The translations under genes were made by a program, and so were the position numbers. From G963663615 sp963663615 (GTDB taxonomy: Bacteria > Bacteroidota > Ignavibacteria > Ignavibacteriales > Melioribacteraceae): a stretch of 64,000 nucleotides of DNA. Positions 44,043 to 52,888 of this stretch are shown in pieces. The notes under the pieces were generated by a model that was not told the origin of the DNA, searched no databases, and saw only the letters and a program-made list of their open reading frames with translations. The stretch is from assembly GCA_963663615.1 (NCBI GenBank), contig OY760517.1, forward strand, positions 682,001 through 746,000. The letters are read 5' to 3'. Within the stretch, counting starts at the first letter, position 1. Every line of letters starts with the position of its first letter.

Positions 44043-44714
44043 CTAATATTCGACCACAAGAATTGTTTCTTCAAAAGGAGTAAGTGTTATTTCTTTTGAA
44101 TAGTATTTTAACTCGTTGTTGTTACGCTTAACATTCCAACTTAAATGCACAGGTTCAGTAGCGTATGTAATAAAAAATGAGTAATCATTATGAGGATTTT
44201 GTTTGGTAAACACAAAACCGGCTCCATCCACTTCAATACTAATGTATTCACCATCCTGTAATTCGGTTATAGGCTGGTAATCTATCGTAAACCATGCAAA
44301 AGGAGTAAGAGAACATTCAATATCCTGATAGTTAGTTGCAGATAGTTCTACCTCCTGATAATCATTATACTTAAATGTTTCCAATTCTCTAACCACAAAA
44401 TAGTCCATTGAAAACATTTTTAAAAATAAATTGTCAAGGGTATTGCAGGTAAAATTAAAGGTTCCGTTGTTTGTTGTATAGCAGGTATCAATAAATTTTA
44501 ATAATTGTTCCTCATCATCTTCATCGGGGTGTGCCATAAGCAATACCTCAACATTTTCTACAGGCTTATTGGTTAGTTTATCAATCACTCTGCCATTAAT
44601 TATAAACTCCTCGGCATGTTCAGGATTGCTTTCTACGGAATCACTACAACTAACTAACAATGAAACAAAAATTAAAATGAATACTGTTACGGAATTTTTC
44701 AGCTTTATACCCAA
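44043..44714 (-). CDS. Lipoprotein with carboxypeptidase-regulatory-like domain
   Basis: 223 residues. Lipobox LLVSC after MGIKLKNSVTVFILIFVS. Residues 36-110 form a carboxypeptidase-D regulatory-like beta sandwich (NGRVIDKLTNKPVENVEVLL, then TTNNGTFNFTC). The rest is beta-rich with GEYISIEVDGAGFVF. It is probably exposed on the outer membrane. No start other than the ATG at 44714 fits the signal. It lies next to a divergent lipoprotein pair, but in its own transcription unit by spacing. Confidence 0.75.
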   Translation of the reverse strand: MGIKLKNSVTVFILIFVSLLVSCSDSVESNPEHAEEFIINGRVIDKLTNKPVENVEVLLMAHPDEDDEEQLLKFIDTCYTTNNGTFNFTCNTLDNLFLKMFSMDYFVVRELETFKYNDYQEVELSATNYQDIECSLTPFAWFTIDYQPITELQDGEYISIEVDGAGFVFTKQNPHNDYSFFITYATEPVHLSWNVKRNNNELKYYSKEITLTPFEETILVVEY

Positions 44715-44801
44715 GTTTTTATTTTTCCCTGTTTGTAAGGTATATATTCGGAAGTTTTGTCGATAAATTAAGATGAGTATATCATTTAATCATTATAGGT
44801 G

Positions 44802-44826
44802 AAGGCAGACCATAATAGTCTGCCTT
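44802..44826 (-). terminator. Hairpin after lipoprotein paralogue B
   Basis: aaggcagac / gtctgcctt arms with a 7-base loop lie 8 bases after the stop. The U-run is weak. Confidence 0.5.
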
Positions 44827-44833
44827 GCAGAAT

Positions 44834-45658
44834 TTATTTAACTGTGAACTTATCGGAGTAAGCAGTGCGGTTCATTTTGGAAGCATATCTGTATCGGTAT
44901 TTCCATTTTGTACGGTATGTCCCAGGTTCGTTTATAACGAGAGATGCAGTTATAAGATCGTTTTTCATTTGCATCTGACCCTTTGCTATTTGAGGCACCC
45001 CATCGTATGCCCAATATAACTCCCAAACACCATTGTTTAACCTTTCAATTTTGGGACGGCAAACATAATCAGAATGTTCAAGATATACATATTGATGATG
45101 CGAATAGTTATCCGTTAAATAAACAGTTATAGCTTCTCCGGTGTTAAAGTTTCTCGGATAAGTAAAACTATGAAGATAACTAACATCGTAAAATTTTGTG
45201 TCGTCTGTAGCGAGTAGCTGATCTTCATACTTTTGGCTTAATCCTGCATCAGTAAAAAGATCAATCGTAAACCTGAACCAATATTCATCGTTATAAAGTT
45301 TATTCTTTCCTTCGAGTAATTTTTCAAGCGTTCTTATCTCAACAATAAATAAGTGTGAGCTACCTGATTCAATTTTGTTAATTGTAAGGTTATCATTTTC
45401 ATCCTGCAATTCCCAGGAGTTTACCACACCCTTGTAATTAACTTCCTGAAAATTAATTGAACCGTTATTGGGATAATAAAGTGGGGAGTTGGTGCTATTT
45501 GTTATTTCAATTGTTACAAGCGAATCAATATCAGAAAAATATGAGTTTCGTTCTGATACCAGTTCAACAGTTTCGTCGTGAATTTGTAAACTTTCGGTTG
45601 TATCGCAACCCGAAAGGAACGCAAGTACCATCACAGCAATTACAATTGTTGCTCTCAT
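44834..45658 (-). CDS. Lipoprotein of unknown function, paralogue B
   Basis: 274 residues from ATG 45658. A longer frame to 45724 exists, but the start at 45658 gives a TGAGG site 7 bases upstream and a clean signal, MRATIVIAVMVLAFLSGC. The mature part begins DTTESLQ and is beta-rich: SLVTIEITNSTNSPLYYP, ITVYLTDNYSHHQYVYLE and VINEPGTYRTKWKYRYRY. The gene is paralogous to 38866-39681, sharing the GCD-TE start and the EPGTY end. Function unknown; surface location inferred. Confidence 0.75.
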   Translation of the reverse strand: MRATIVIAVMVLAFLSGCDTTESLQIHDETVELVSERNSYFSDIDSLVTIEITNSTNSPLYYPNNGSINFQEVNYKGVVNSWELQDENDNLTINKIESGSSHLFIVEIRTLEKLLEGKNKLYNDEYWFRFTIDLFTDAGLSQKYEDQLLATDDTKFYDVSYLHSFTYPRNFNTGEAITVYLTDNYSHHQYVYLEHSDYVCRPKIERLNNGVWELYWAYDGVPQIAKGQMQMKNDLITASLVINEPGTYRTKWKYRYRYASKMNRTAYSDKFTVK

Positions 45659-45744
45659 TTTTTGCCTCAGTTTAATTAAGAAGTGAATGCAATATAAAGT
45701 GGTGAGGTAAATAATGTAAGTCATAAAAACGTCACTACCAAAAA

Positions 45745-45768
45745 AAAGCCCTCAATATAGAGGGCTTT
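45745..45768 (-). terminator. Terminator of the T9SS exoprotein gene, displaced by IS
   Basis: aaagccctc / gagggcttt arms with a 6-base loop. Read on the minus strand it is followed by about eight U residues, so it terminates transcripts coming from the right. It would have been about 25 bases after the exoprotein stop before the IS3 insertion separated them. Confidence 0.8.
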
Positions 45769-45830
45769 GTATAATTGTGTCTCGTCCTGAAATAGGTTGA
45801 CCAAAACTAAAAAAAGTCAGGAGAGACAAA

Positions 45831-46214
45831 ATGCAACAAAAAACTACTCCCCCCCGAATTAAGAGTTATAGTGAGTCGTTTAAGCGAAAAGTAGTAAGGG
45901 AATATGAAAGAGGTCATGTGACCAAAGATTACCTGAAGTCAAAGTATAACATAGGTGGAAAGAGTACAGTATTGAAATGGTGCCGAAAATATGGTAGGTT
46001 TGAATATTCAAAAAACTATACAACCGGACGCCCGATGAAAGACGCGGAAAAACAACGAATAAAAATATTAGAGCGACAATTAAAAGAAGCGCGCGAGAAA
46101 CTAATTGTTTACGAAAAATTGATAGATGTTACAAAACGGGAATCCGGGATAGATATATTAAAAAACATCGATACCAAGTTATCCGGGAATTGTCAGCAGG
46201 CGAAGAAAAAGTAA
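45831..46214 (+). CDS. IS3-family transposase OrfA
   Basis: 127 residues. The N-terminal helix-turn-helix spans about residues 15-65 (SESFKRKVVREYERG; DYLKSKYNIGGKSTVLKWCRKYG) and binds the terminal repeats. A leucine-zipper-like helix follows (EKQRIKILERQLKEAREKL). A GGAGAG site lies 7 bases before the ATG. It ends in aagaaaaagtaa, and orfB starts 25 bases before that stop in the -1 frame, so OrfAB fusion by -1 frameshifting at the A-rich run around 46203-46211 is expected. Confidence 0.93.
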   Translation: MQQKTTPPRIKSYSESFKRKVVREYERGHVTKDYLKSKYNIGGKSTVLKWCRKYGRFEYSKNYTTGRPMKDAEKQRIKILERQLKEAREKLIVYEKLIDVTKRESGIDILKNIDTKLSGNCQQAKKK

Positions 46215-47044
46215 AAGTAGTTACGTGCTGTCGATATCTTGGTGTAAGTAAACAAGCATACTATAAGTCAAAGCAGTCAACTCAGAGCGAAAATATCTTA
46301 AAACGAGAAGTCCTGAGGCAGGTAATGGAGATACGTCATATCCAGCCACGTATAGGAACGCGTAAGTTGCATTATTTGCTCAAAGGGAAAATAAGCGTTG
46401 GAAGAGATAAGTTATTTGAAATACTCAGAGAACGAGATTTGTTGGTAAAGAAAGTAAAGTCATATACAAAAACGACAAACTCAAAACACTGGCTAAAAAA
46501 ACATCCTAATTTGTATAGGGATATGAAAGCGACCAAACCGGAAGAAGTATTTGTAAGTGATATCACTTATTTGAAAACCAAAGAAAAAACATACTATCTC
46601 TCATTAGTTACAGACGCTTATAGCAGAAAGATTATGGGATACAAATTAAGTAGTAGTATGGATAGTCAAAACGTAGTCCAGGCTCTGGATATGGCAATAA
46701 AGCAAAGAAAATATTATTGGCAGTCAGTTCATCATTCTGACAGAGGTTTACAATATGCGTCCGCTATCTATCAGGAAAGACTAAAAAGTTATGGAATAAA
46801 ACCATCAATGACTGATGGCTATGATTGTTATCAGAATGCTTTGGCCGAGAGAGTAAATGGAATACTAAAAAATGAGTTCTTATTTGATGAGTGTGAAAAT
46901 TTTGATAATCTTGAAGTGCTCGTCAGTGAATCAATAAATATCTATAATTCAAAAAGACCTCATCTTAGTCTGGGTTACCAGACGCCAGATTTTATACATA
47001 ATACTCCTGTAAGTTGCAACTTACAGGAGTATTTGTTAATATAA
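46190..47044 (+). CDS. IS3-family transposase OrfB, integrase core
   Basis: 284 residues from the first in-frame TTG. HTH_21-type N-terminal part (IRHIQPRIGTRKLHYLLKG) and the rve integrase core with the DDE triad: D124 in VSDITYL, D184 in HHSDRGLQY and E220 in NALAERVNG. The D-E spacing of 35 residues is that of the family. It is probably translated as the OrfAB fusion through frameshifting. The last 34 coding bases contain a perfect palindrome. Confidence 0.93.
   Translation: MSAGEEKVKVVTCCRYLGVSKQAYYKSKQSTQSENILKREVLRQVMEIRHIQPRIGTRKLHYLLKGKISVGRDKLFEILRERDLLVKKVKSYTKTTNSKHWLKKHPNLYRDMKATKPEEVFVSDITYLKTKEKTYYLSLVTDAYSRKIMGYKLSSSMDSQNVVQALDMAIKQRKYYWQSVHHSDRGLQYASAIYQERLKSYGIKPSMTDGYDCYQNALAERVNGILKNEFLFDECENFDNLEVLVSESINIYNSKRPHLSLGYQTPDFIHNTPVSCNLQEYLLI
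47000..47033. repeat. 34-bp perfect palindrome inside orfB
   Basis: Two 17-base arms (aatactcctgtaagttg and its exact complement) meet with no loop at 47016/47017. They encode the SCNLQEYL tail of OrfB, so the hairpin is part of the coding sequence. It would stop or slow transcription arriving from either side. Confidence 0.85.
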
Positions 47045-47091
47045 AAACAGTCAACTTTTTTCAGGACGGGTCATTGTATTTATTCAAAAAC

Positions 47092-49917
47092 TTACTTCAT
47101 CAAAATCATTTTGCGGGTAGATCGGAAAGCATTACTTTCAAGTGAATAGTAGTAAACGCCAGATGCAAGACGTGAAGCATCGAAATTAACCTGATAGTTA
47201 CCGGCAGATTTATATTCATTAACCAAAGTAGTAACTTCTCTGCCAAGTACATCAAAAATAACAAGCTTAACCATACCGCTTTCAGGAATGGCAAATTGAA
47301 TATTTGTTGAAGGGTTAAACGGGTTAGGGTAGTTTTGTGATAAGGTATAGTTTGATACTTCACCTTCAAGTTCAGTAACACCTGAAGTTGAATCGCTTAT
47401 AGAAACAGTAACCTCATCGTAAACATCACCATTTTCCACACTTGCCACTTTTAGTACATAGTTGCCGTTTGTTAGTGATAGTGGTACCTGCCAGCGGTAA
47501 GCAGAATATTCTGCAACCGTATCAACAACGTTCCAGCTACCTGAGCCAGTAGCGGCATAAGAAACTTCAATATCATCTTCAACAATATCTTCCCATGAAA
47601 TCCAGTATCTTAAACCCAGCTGAAGATGGGAATCGGCAACAGGTTCCTTAAATGAAATATAAGGAGCAACAGTTGAAAATTTTGATGTTTCGGAGTACGA
47701 ACTTTCACCAACATCATTCTGTGCTTTAACTCTCCAGTAGTAAGTCTGGTTATCATCAAGTTCCATTTCGTAAACTGCGTCAGTTGCATAGTTAAGTGTC
47801 TGTACCATATTTGAGAAACTTTCATCCGTTGCAAGCTCAAATGTATAGGTATTTGCAAAACCGATAGGAGCCCATTCAAAATGAACCGGAAGATCCTGAT
47901 TGGCAACACCATCATTTTTTGGAGAGACCAAAACAGGAGCGTAAGTATGCGAAACAAGATCAGGAGTACCAACAATAAATTCACCAAATTTGGTTGTGTT
48001 GGCAGTAATTTTACCAGTTACATGGTTATATGTTGTTGCAAGTGCCTGGAACAGACCATTGCCTTCATATTCCCTGTGGTAAATTACAGCATTAGCCGGA
48101 TCAGTAATACCCCATTCCTCTGTATCAATCATAACATCAGCATCAAGTGAGTTAATGTTTGCTTGCGACATTACAAAACGCAAAGGCAAAACGCGTGGAG
48201 CTTTATCAAGGAATGTTGGATTCATTGACGAATAATTGTATTTTTTTACGATTAGTGAGTTGTATCCGCCACCAGCAAAACTGTTAATATAAACTGATAC
48301 TCCGGTAGTTTCATCACCATCGGAAAAATCATACTCGCCACCAGGAGCAATTTCGTTTGTTGAAACTTCAAGAGCAGGCTGACCGTCCGGTATTTTAAAT
48401 TTGAATGCACGGTAACTTGAAACACTAAGCTCGTTGAAGGAAAGCTCCATTAAAGTATTTCCAGCCGCATCAACTTCGGTATATGCCGGCATAGGAGTAA
48501 AGAGTGTTAAGCCCCAACCAATAGCAGTGTTACCGTTGGCAAGACGAGAAGCACTACCCATTGCCCATGATGGGACAGTTGTATCCGGATCGAAAGTCCA
48601 AACTCTTGTAGCAATTTTGTTCTCTTCGTCCAATGTATATTCATGAACATTTGAACCTTTTGAGCCGTTGGCTTTGGCGTTGTCAAATATTAAAATATTT
48701 CCGTTAGGTAGTGAATGAAATGTATGACCACCAAAGTTTTCCATACCTGTAAGACTATCAACGCCTACAAAAGAAAATTCGTTTAGCCATTCACCAATAT
48801 TATACATTACTTCGCCAGTTTGGCGATTGATTTTTTTAGCCCATGTAGGAGTACCAATAAGCATATTATTATCAACATCAATATCAATTGAGTTTACATG
48901 GAAAGCATCTATATAGGCGTTACCAGCATTTGCAGGAGGTATTTGAGCATCCGCTATATCATAGTGGTCGAAAGATCTCCACTGCCATACAACATTTCTG
49001 TCTTCATCAAGTTCCTGAATAATTGCACCGGATATCATTGCAGATGGATTACCATTTGTATAGAGTGTACTTAGATCATACTCGGTAAGGTAATAACCCA
49101 AAATTATATAGTGACCGTTAGGTAGCATCAAAAATTCATGAGCTTCAGGAAGATAGCCGTTACCCATTGTAAAACTATCAACAACAGTAAACGAGTTATC
49201 CATAACCATCTGCAAAACATCAAAGCTTGAACCATCAGGATGAGCAGCAGTCATTTTAGCGTAAGTCATAAGTCCGTTAGGCTGAACTTTAAAGTCGAAA
49301 GTGTTAACATCCATTTCCTTGCTGTAATAAAGAGAACCATCGTTATTGTAAACCAGGATAAAGTTTCCAACACCAGTTTGATCAACAGTAATAGTAAGGA
49401 ATATTTTCCCATCCATAAGTGCATCCTCATTAAAAATTTGTGAGGTTACAGTAGGTGGTTCGGTTCTACCTGATTTTACAGCAGGTTTGTTAAATTTATA
49501 TGGCATTAAACCAAGTTCTTCACGATGTTCACTAATCTTGGGCAACACATCAAATTTTGTAACTTTAAATGAAAACTCGTAATTATTTAATTCTGTACCT
49601 TTTTGTGTTCTTATTGAATTACCCACATGTACTGTTACTTCTTCGGAAGGCTTAAATTTGTTATGTGGTTTAAATATTATCGTTTTATTGTCAGATGAAA
49701 GAATTGTTTCGCCTGTTATTTCACCACTTAAACTGCCTTTAACAGAAACAACATTACCATTTAAGGATGAAGCATCAATAAATGAACCTTGCTTGATAAT
49801 TATTGTGGACTCACGAGTGTTATTCGTTGACCCGGGAACCGGTGAAATAAATTGATAGCCACCATTATTTGCCAATAATGAAACTGTCAAAATTAATAGC
49901 ATTAAAATTTGTTTCAT
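47092..49917 (-). CDS. Arylsulfotransferase-like T9SS exoprotein, paralogue 1
   Basis: 941 residues. Signal peptide MKQILMLLILTVSLLANN. Domains in order: an Ig-like domain (FISPVPGSTNN...VTVHVGNSIRT, 20-110), a beta-propeller of the arylsulfotransferase (ASST) family (about 165-560) with DYHVNSIDIDVDNNMLIGT and GGHTFHSLPNGNILIFDN, a fibronectin III-like domain (YAPVLVSPKNDGVANQD...YYWRVKAQND), another Ig-like domain, and a T9SS tail (LSQNYPNPFNPST to KMILMK). The propeller keeps the substrate-binding His but has GTPTW where paralogues 2 and 3 have S-x-R. ASST members move sulfate between phenols; whether this one is active is doubtful. An AAGGAG site precedes the ATG. Confidence 0.85.
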   Translation of the reverse strand: MKQILMLLILTVSLLANNGGYQFISPVPGSTNNTRESTIIIKQGSFIDASSLNGNVVSVKGSLSGEITGETILSSDNKTIIFKPHNKFKPSEEVTVHVGNSIRTQKGTELNNYEFSFKVTKFDVLPKISEHREELGLMPYKFNKPAVKSGRTEPPTVTSQIFNEDALMDGKIFLTITVDQTGVGNFILVYNNDGSLYYSKEMDVNTFDFKVQPNGLMTYAKMTAAHPDGSSFDVLQMVMDNSFTVVDSFTMGNGYLPEAHEFLMLPNGHYIILGYYLTEYDLSTLYTNGNPSAMISGAIIQELDEDRNVVWQWRSFDHYDIADAQIPPANAGNAYIDAFHVNSIDIDVDNNMLIGTPTWAKKINRQTGEVMYNIGEWLNEFSFVGVDSLTGMENFGGHTFHSLPNGNILIFDNAKANGSKGSNVHEYTLDEENKIATRVWTFDPDTTVPSWAMGSASRLANGNTAIGWGLTLFTPMPAYTEVDAAGNTLMELSFNELSVSSYRAFKFKIPDGQPALEVSTNEIAPGGEYDFSDGDETTGVSVYINSFAGGGYNSLIVKKYNYSSMNPTFLDKAPRVLPLRFVMSQANINSLDADVMIDTEEWGITDPANAVIYHREYEGNGLFQALATTYNHVTGKITANTTKFGEFIVGTPDLVSHTYAPVLVSPKNDGVANQDLPVHFEWAPIGFANTYTFELATDESFSNMVQTLNYATDAVYEMELDDNQTYYWRVKAQNDVGESSYSETSKFSTVAPYISFKEPVADSHLQLGLRYWISWEDIVEDDIEVSYAATGSGSWNVVDTVAEYSAYRWQVPLSLTNGNYVLKVASVENGDVYDEVTVSISDSTSGVTELEGEVSNYTLSQNYPNPFNPSTNIQFAIPESGMVKLVIFDVLGREVTTLVNEYKSAGNYQVNFDASRLASGVYYYSLESNAFRSTRKMILMK

Positions 49918-50338
49918 TAAGTTACTCCTTTTTTGAAGATTTGTGTTACTATTTATAAGTCTCTTTTTAAGTCATAAAAATATTATGCCCAAAAAATTTA
50001 TGAGCCATTCCGAAGAACAAATAATTTAATAAATGAAATTAAACCTGAGCTGTGGAATAATATTTACACCAATTTGCCTTGCGAAAATTTTGTACTTCTA
50101 AAATAATATTTTCTAATGGAATACTATATACCCGTAATTTACCCCTTATCGGTTTTGGTATTTTTTTTACAATATTACCTCAGGCAAAAAGTGAATCTAA
50201 ACAATTATTATCATAAACATAAAAAACCGAATATAAAAATGATAATAACAGAATAGCTTAATGATTTGGACTTTGCAACAATTTTGTGGTAGAGTAAAAG
50301 CTGCTTTCATATTAAACAAAAGCAGCAATTATATTCTA
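49918..50338. other. Intergenic region between exoprotein genes
   Basis: 421 AT-rich bases holding the upstream region of paralogue 1 and a hairpin that ends paralogue 2. I see no gene or relic. Confidence 0.5.
50296..50326 (-). terminator. Terminator of paralogue 2 exoprotein gene
   Basis: gctgcttt / aaagcagc arms with an 11-base loop, followed on the minus strand by a short T-rich run. Confidence 0.55.
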
Positions 50339-52873
50339 TTACTTAATCAATACCATTTTCTTGACAGAGACAAAATTTCCTGCTTTAAGTTTTAGCAAGT
50401 ACACACCCGATGCAAGCTCTTTGCCATTAAACTGTACTGTATGATTACCTGCATTTTGAACTCCATTTACCAGTGTGCTTATTTTTTCACCAATAGAGTT
50501 AAAAACCTCAACTTTCACAAAATCACTATTTGGAATTGAATAGTTTATTATGGTAACCGGATTAAAAGGATTAGGGTAGTTCTGGCTAAGGTTAAATACT
50601 GGTTCTGCAATATTATCATCTACTACATCAGTAACAGTTTCGGAGATATAAACATTATCAATGGTTATGTATATATTACTGCCGCCAACTTCAAATGCCA
50701 GTTCTGCTTCCAGGTCCGTATCCTCATCCATGGTAAATTGGTACTCAAATGTTCTTGGTGTACTTCTTACAACAATATCGCTTGTTTTGCTATAACTTGT
50801 TTTGGGGTCATCAGCCATTCGTATTTCGGGACGTATAATTTTATTGCCACCCGCAAAAGCATCAAACCGGAAAGTGTAATTTCTTCCCTTGTAAAGCGGA
50901 ATAGCTGTCTGGTAAAGGATTATATCTTCTGTTGTTGCCCCACCTTCAAAAATGTAAAAAGTGGCATTACCTTCATGGAAAAGATATTCAACATTTGTTA
51001 TGCTGGAGTGGCTTACATTCCAGTATGATTCGCCTTCCGAAAAATCGCCATTGAATATAAAATTATCACCCGGTTCATAAAATTGAGTTAGTACACTTTC
51101 AACATTTGAATAGCTGCTAACCGATCCATCAGCATAAACCGATGCAATTTTAAAGTAATATGGAGTTAGGTTATCGAGACCAAAAACATCAAGATAAGGT
51201 GTTTCAACTTCCTGAAGTTCGTCCAGTTCATAAGGCGAAAATCCGTAATAGACTTTATACTTTTCCGGTTTTCTTTCACCAAAATGATTAAATATTAATC
51301 TTGTTCTGTCTGGTAGTGGCTCAACCACAAGGTAAGGGGCATTTGGAGTTGTTTGCCAATCGAACCTGAAAGTTCTGTATGCGTGGCTTTCAACACCATA
51401 ATTTGCCTGATAAACTACATCACCTTCCTTGGTAACTTCCACGGCTTTGGGTAATTCCGGTTCAACAAAATTTATCATTGTATTGCCATTCTCAAGTCGC
51501 TGGGCATTGCCCATCCAGTGAGCATAATCTTCGTTTTCGGTTCTGTATTCCCAAACTTTTGTAGCAGTCATATTTTCGGTATCAAAAACGTATTCGATTG
51601 CACGGGAGTAGGGTGGAGTATGGTACGTGCCATTATCAAAAATTGTATAATGGTTTGGTTCACCCGGCACAGCTTTAATATCATGCTGATATGAAATACC
51701 ATCCGTATCATCAATAAGTGTAAAATCGTTCTGAACACCACCAAATCGCCACATAACCTCACCGGTAGTGCTGTTTACCTTAATACACATGCTTTGGTTT
51801 CTGAATGAAAGGATATAATTACCATCAAAATCAACATCTATAGAGTTTGCATGAACATAATCTATTATTTCTGCTGTAAGGTCTTCATGAATTGCATCTT
51901 CTACATTTATATATTCATAACTTTTCCAGTTGAAAACAAGCTCATCATCAGCACTGAATCTTTGCAGGTAATAGTCAACTACTTCAGCCTCGGATTTGCC
52001 TCCATTATTAATATTAGACATATCAACTTCCCGGTTTGCAAGTCCGTAAAGTATGTATCCGCCATCATCAAACATATAAATTTCATGACCGTCAGTAAAT
52101 AAATCATCATCAGCACGCAGATGTTTTACTACCGAAAAATTGGAATCAAAAACCTCGAAGTGGTTGGCTTTCCCAAATCTGTAAGCAGTTAGCAGACCAT
52201 TATTGTGTAATTTGAAATCACGATAATAATCTTCAGTTCTTTTATAATAATATGGAGTTCCGTCATTTTTAAATATCATTAGATAAGGTGTTTCGGCAAG
52301 TGTAGTCATAAACAATTTGCCATCAGCAACGCTGGTTTCAATAATTTCCGGTTTAAGGAAAGGAAAATCAGACGGTACACTCACTCCGTTAATTACTGTA
52401 ATTTCATCTGTTTTGGTATTCTTGGGAGGATTTGCTGCGTTATCAGTCAGTAATTCAGCATCTTTAATGCCGTAACTGGCGGGTAAAATTTTAGCAGTTG
52501 AAAAGTTAATACTTTTTAATAAAAAGGCATCCCGGTTATGAATTTTAACAGTTACCTCTTCCGGTAAATGGAAGTTGTTGGAGGGGGTAAATACAAGTGT
52601 ATTTTTAACTTTTTTTAATGTACCATTAATCACACCACTTTTGGTGCCGGTAACTGTTATGGTGTAATCTTCAACAGAAAAGTTTTGGTTTGATCTGAAA
52701 AGGATTTTTGAATTTACACTAACAAAATTATCACCAGTTTGAGGGGAAACATAAATTATCTTTTCGCTTCCGTTTCCCCATAATAAAAATGTAAGAGATA
52801 GAAATAGAACACAAATGAACGATAAAAATTTCAAGGCACAAGTATTTTTTTTATGAATAATAACTTTACCCAA
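50339..52873 (-). CDS. Arylsulfotransferase-like T9SS exoprotein, paralogue 2
   Basis: 844 residues from a TTG at 52873. A TTG 13 codons later would place the signal (KFLSFICVLFLSLTFLLWG) at the very start, and this is equally possible. An Ig-like domain (IYVSPQTGDNFVSVNSKILF...VTVKIHNRDAF) precedes the ASST propeller: DYVHANSIDVDFDGNYILSFR, KVNSTTGEVMWRFGG, SYQHDIKAVPG and YTIFDNGTYHTPPYSRAIEY. The carbohydrate-binding-like region (FIFNGDFSEGESYWNVS) precedes the T9SS tail (LSQNYPNPFNPVT to KMVLIK). It is 15 bases downstream of paralogue 3. Confidence 0.87.
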   Translation of the reverse strand: MGKVIIHKKNTCALKFLSFICVLFLSLTFLLWGNGSEKIIYVSPQTGDNFVSVNSKILFRSNQNFSVEDYTITVTGTKSGVINGTLKKVKNTLVFTPSNNFHLPEEVTVKIHNRDAFLLKSINFSTAKILPASYGIKDAELLTDNAANPPKNTKTDEITVINGVSVPSDFPFLKPEIIETSVADGKLFMTTLAETPYLMIFKNDGTPYYYKRTEDYYRDFKLHNNGLLTAYRFGKANHFEVFDSNFSVVKHLRADDDLFTDGHEIYMFDDGGYILYGLANREVDMSNINNGGKSEAEVVDYYLQRFSADDELVFNWKSYEYINVEDAIHEDLTAEIIDYVHANSIDVDFDGNYILSFRNQSMCIKVNSTTGEVMWRFGGVQNDFTLIDDTDGISYQHDIKAVPGEPNHYTIFDNGTYHTPPYSRAIEYVFDTENMTATKVWEYRTENEDYAHWMGNAQRLENGNTMINFVEPELPKAVEVTKEGDVVYQANYGVESHAYRTFRFDWQTTPNAPYLVVEPLPDRTRLIFNHFGERKPEKYKVYYGFSPYELDELQEVETPYLDVFGLDNLTPYYFKIASVYADGSVSSYSNVESVLTQFYEPGDNFIFNGDFSEGESYWNVSHSSITNVEYLFHEGNATFYIFEGGATTEDIILYQTAIPLYKGRNYTFRFDAFAGGNKIIRPEIRMADDPKTSYSKTSDIVVRSTPRTFEYQFTMDEDTDLEAELAFEVGGSNIYITIDNVYISETVTDVVDDNIAEPVFNLSQNYPNPFNPVTIINYSIPNSDFVKVEVFNSIGEKISTLVNGVQNAGNHTVQFNGKELASGVYLLKLKAGNFVSVKKMVLIK

Positions 52874-52888
52874 TATATTTATGCTTTC

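Larger units (their letters stand above)
45778..47073 (+). mobile_element. IS3-family insertion sequence, intact
   Basis: 1296 bp bounded by 24-bp imperfect inverted repeats: tgtctcgtcctgaaatagg and so on (45778-45801), and the complement of 47050-47073, matching at 20 of 24 positions. A 3-bp direct repeat TTG flanks both sides (45775-45777 and 47074-47076), the size expected for IS3. It carries two overlapping genes, orfA and orfB, in the -1 frame arrangement. Both frames and both ends are complete, so it is probably active or recently so. Confidence 0.9.
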
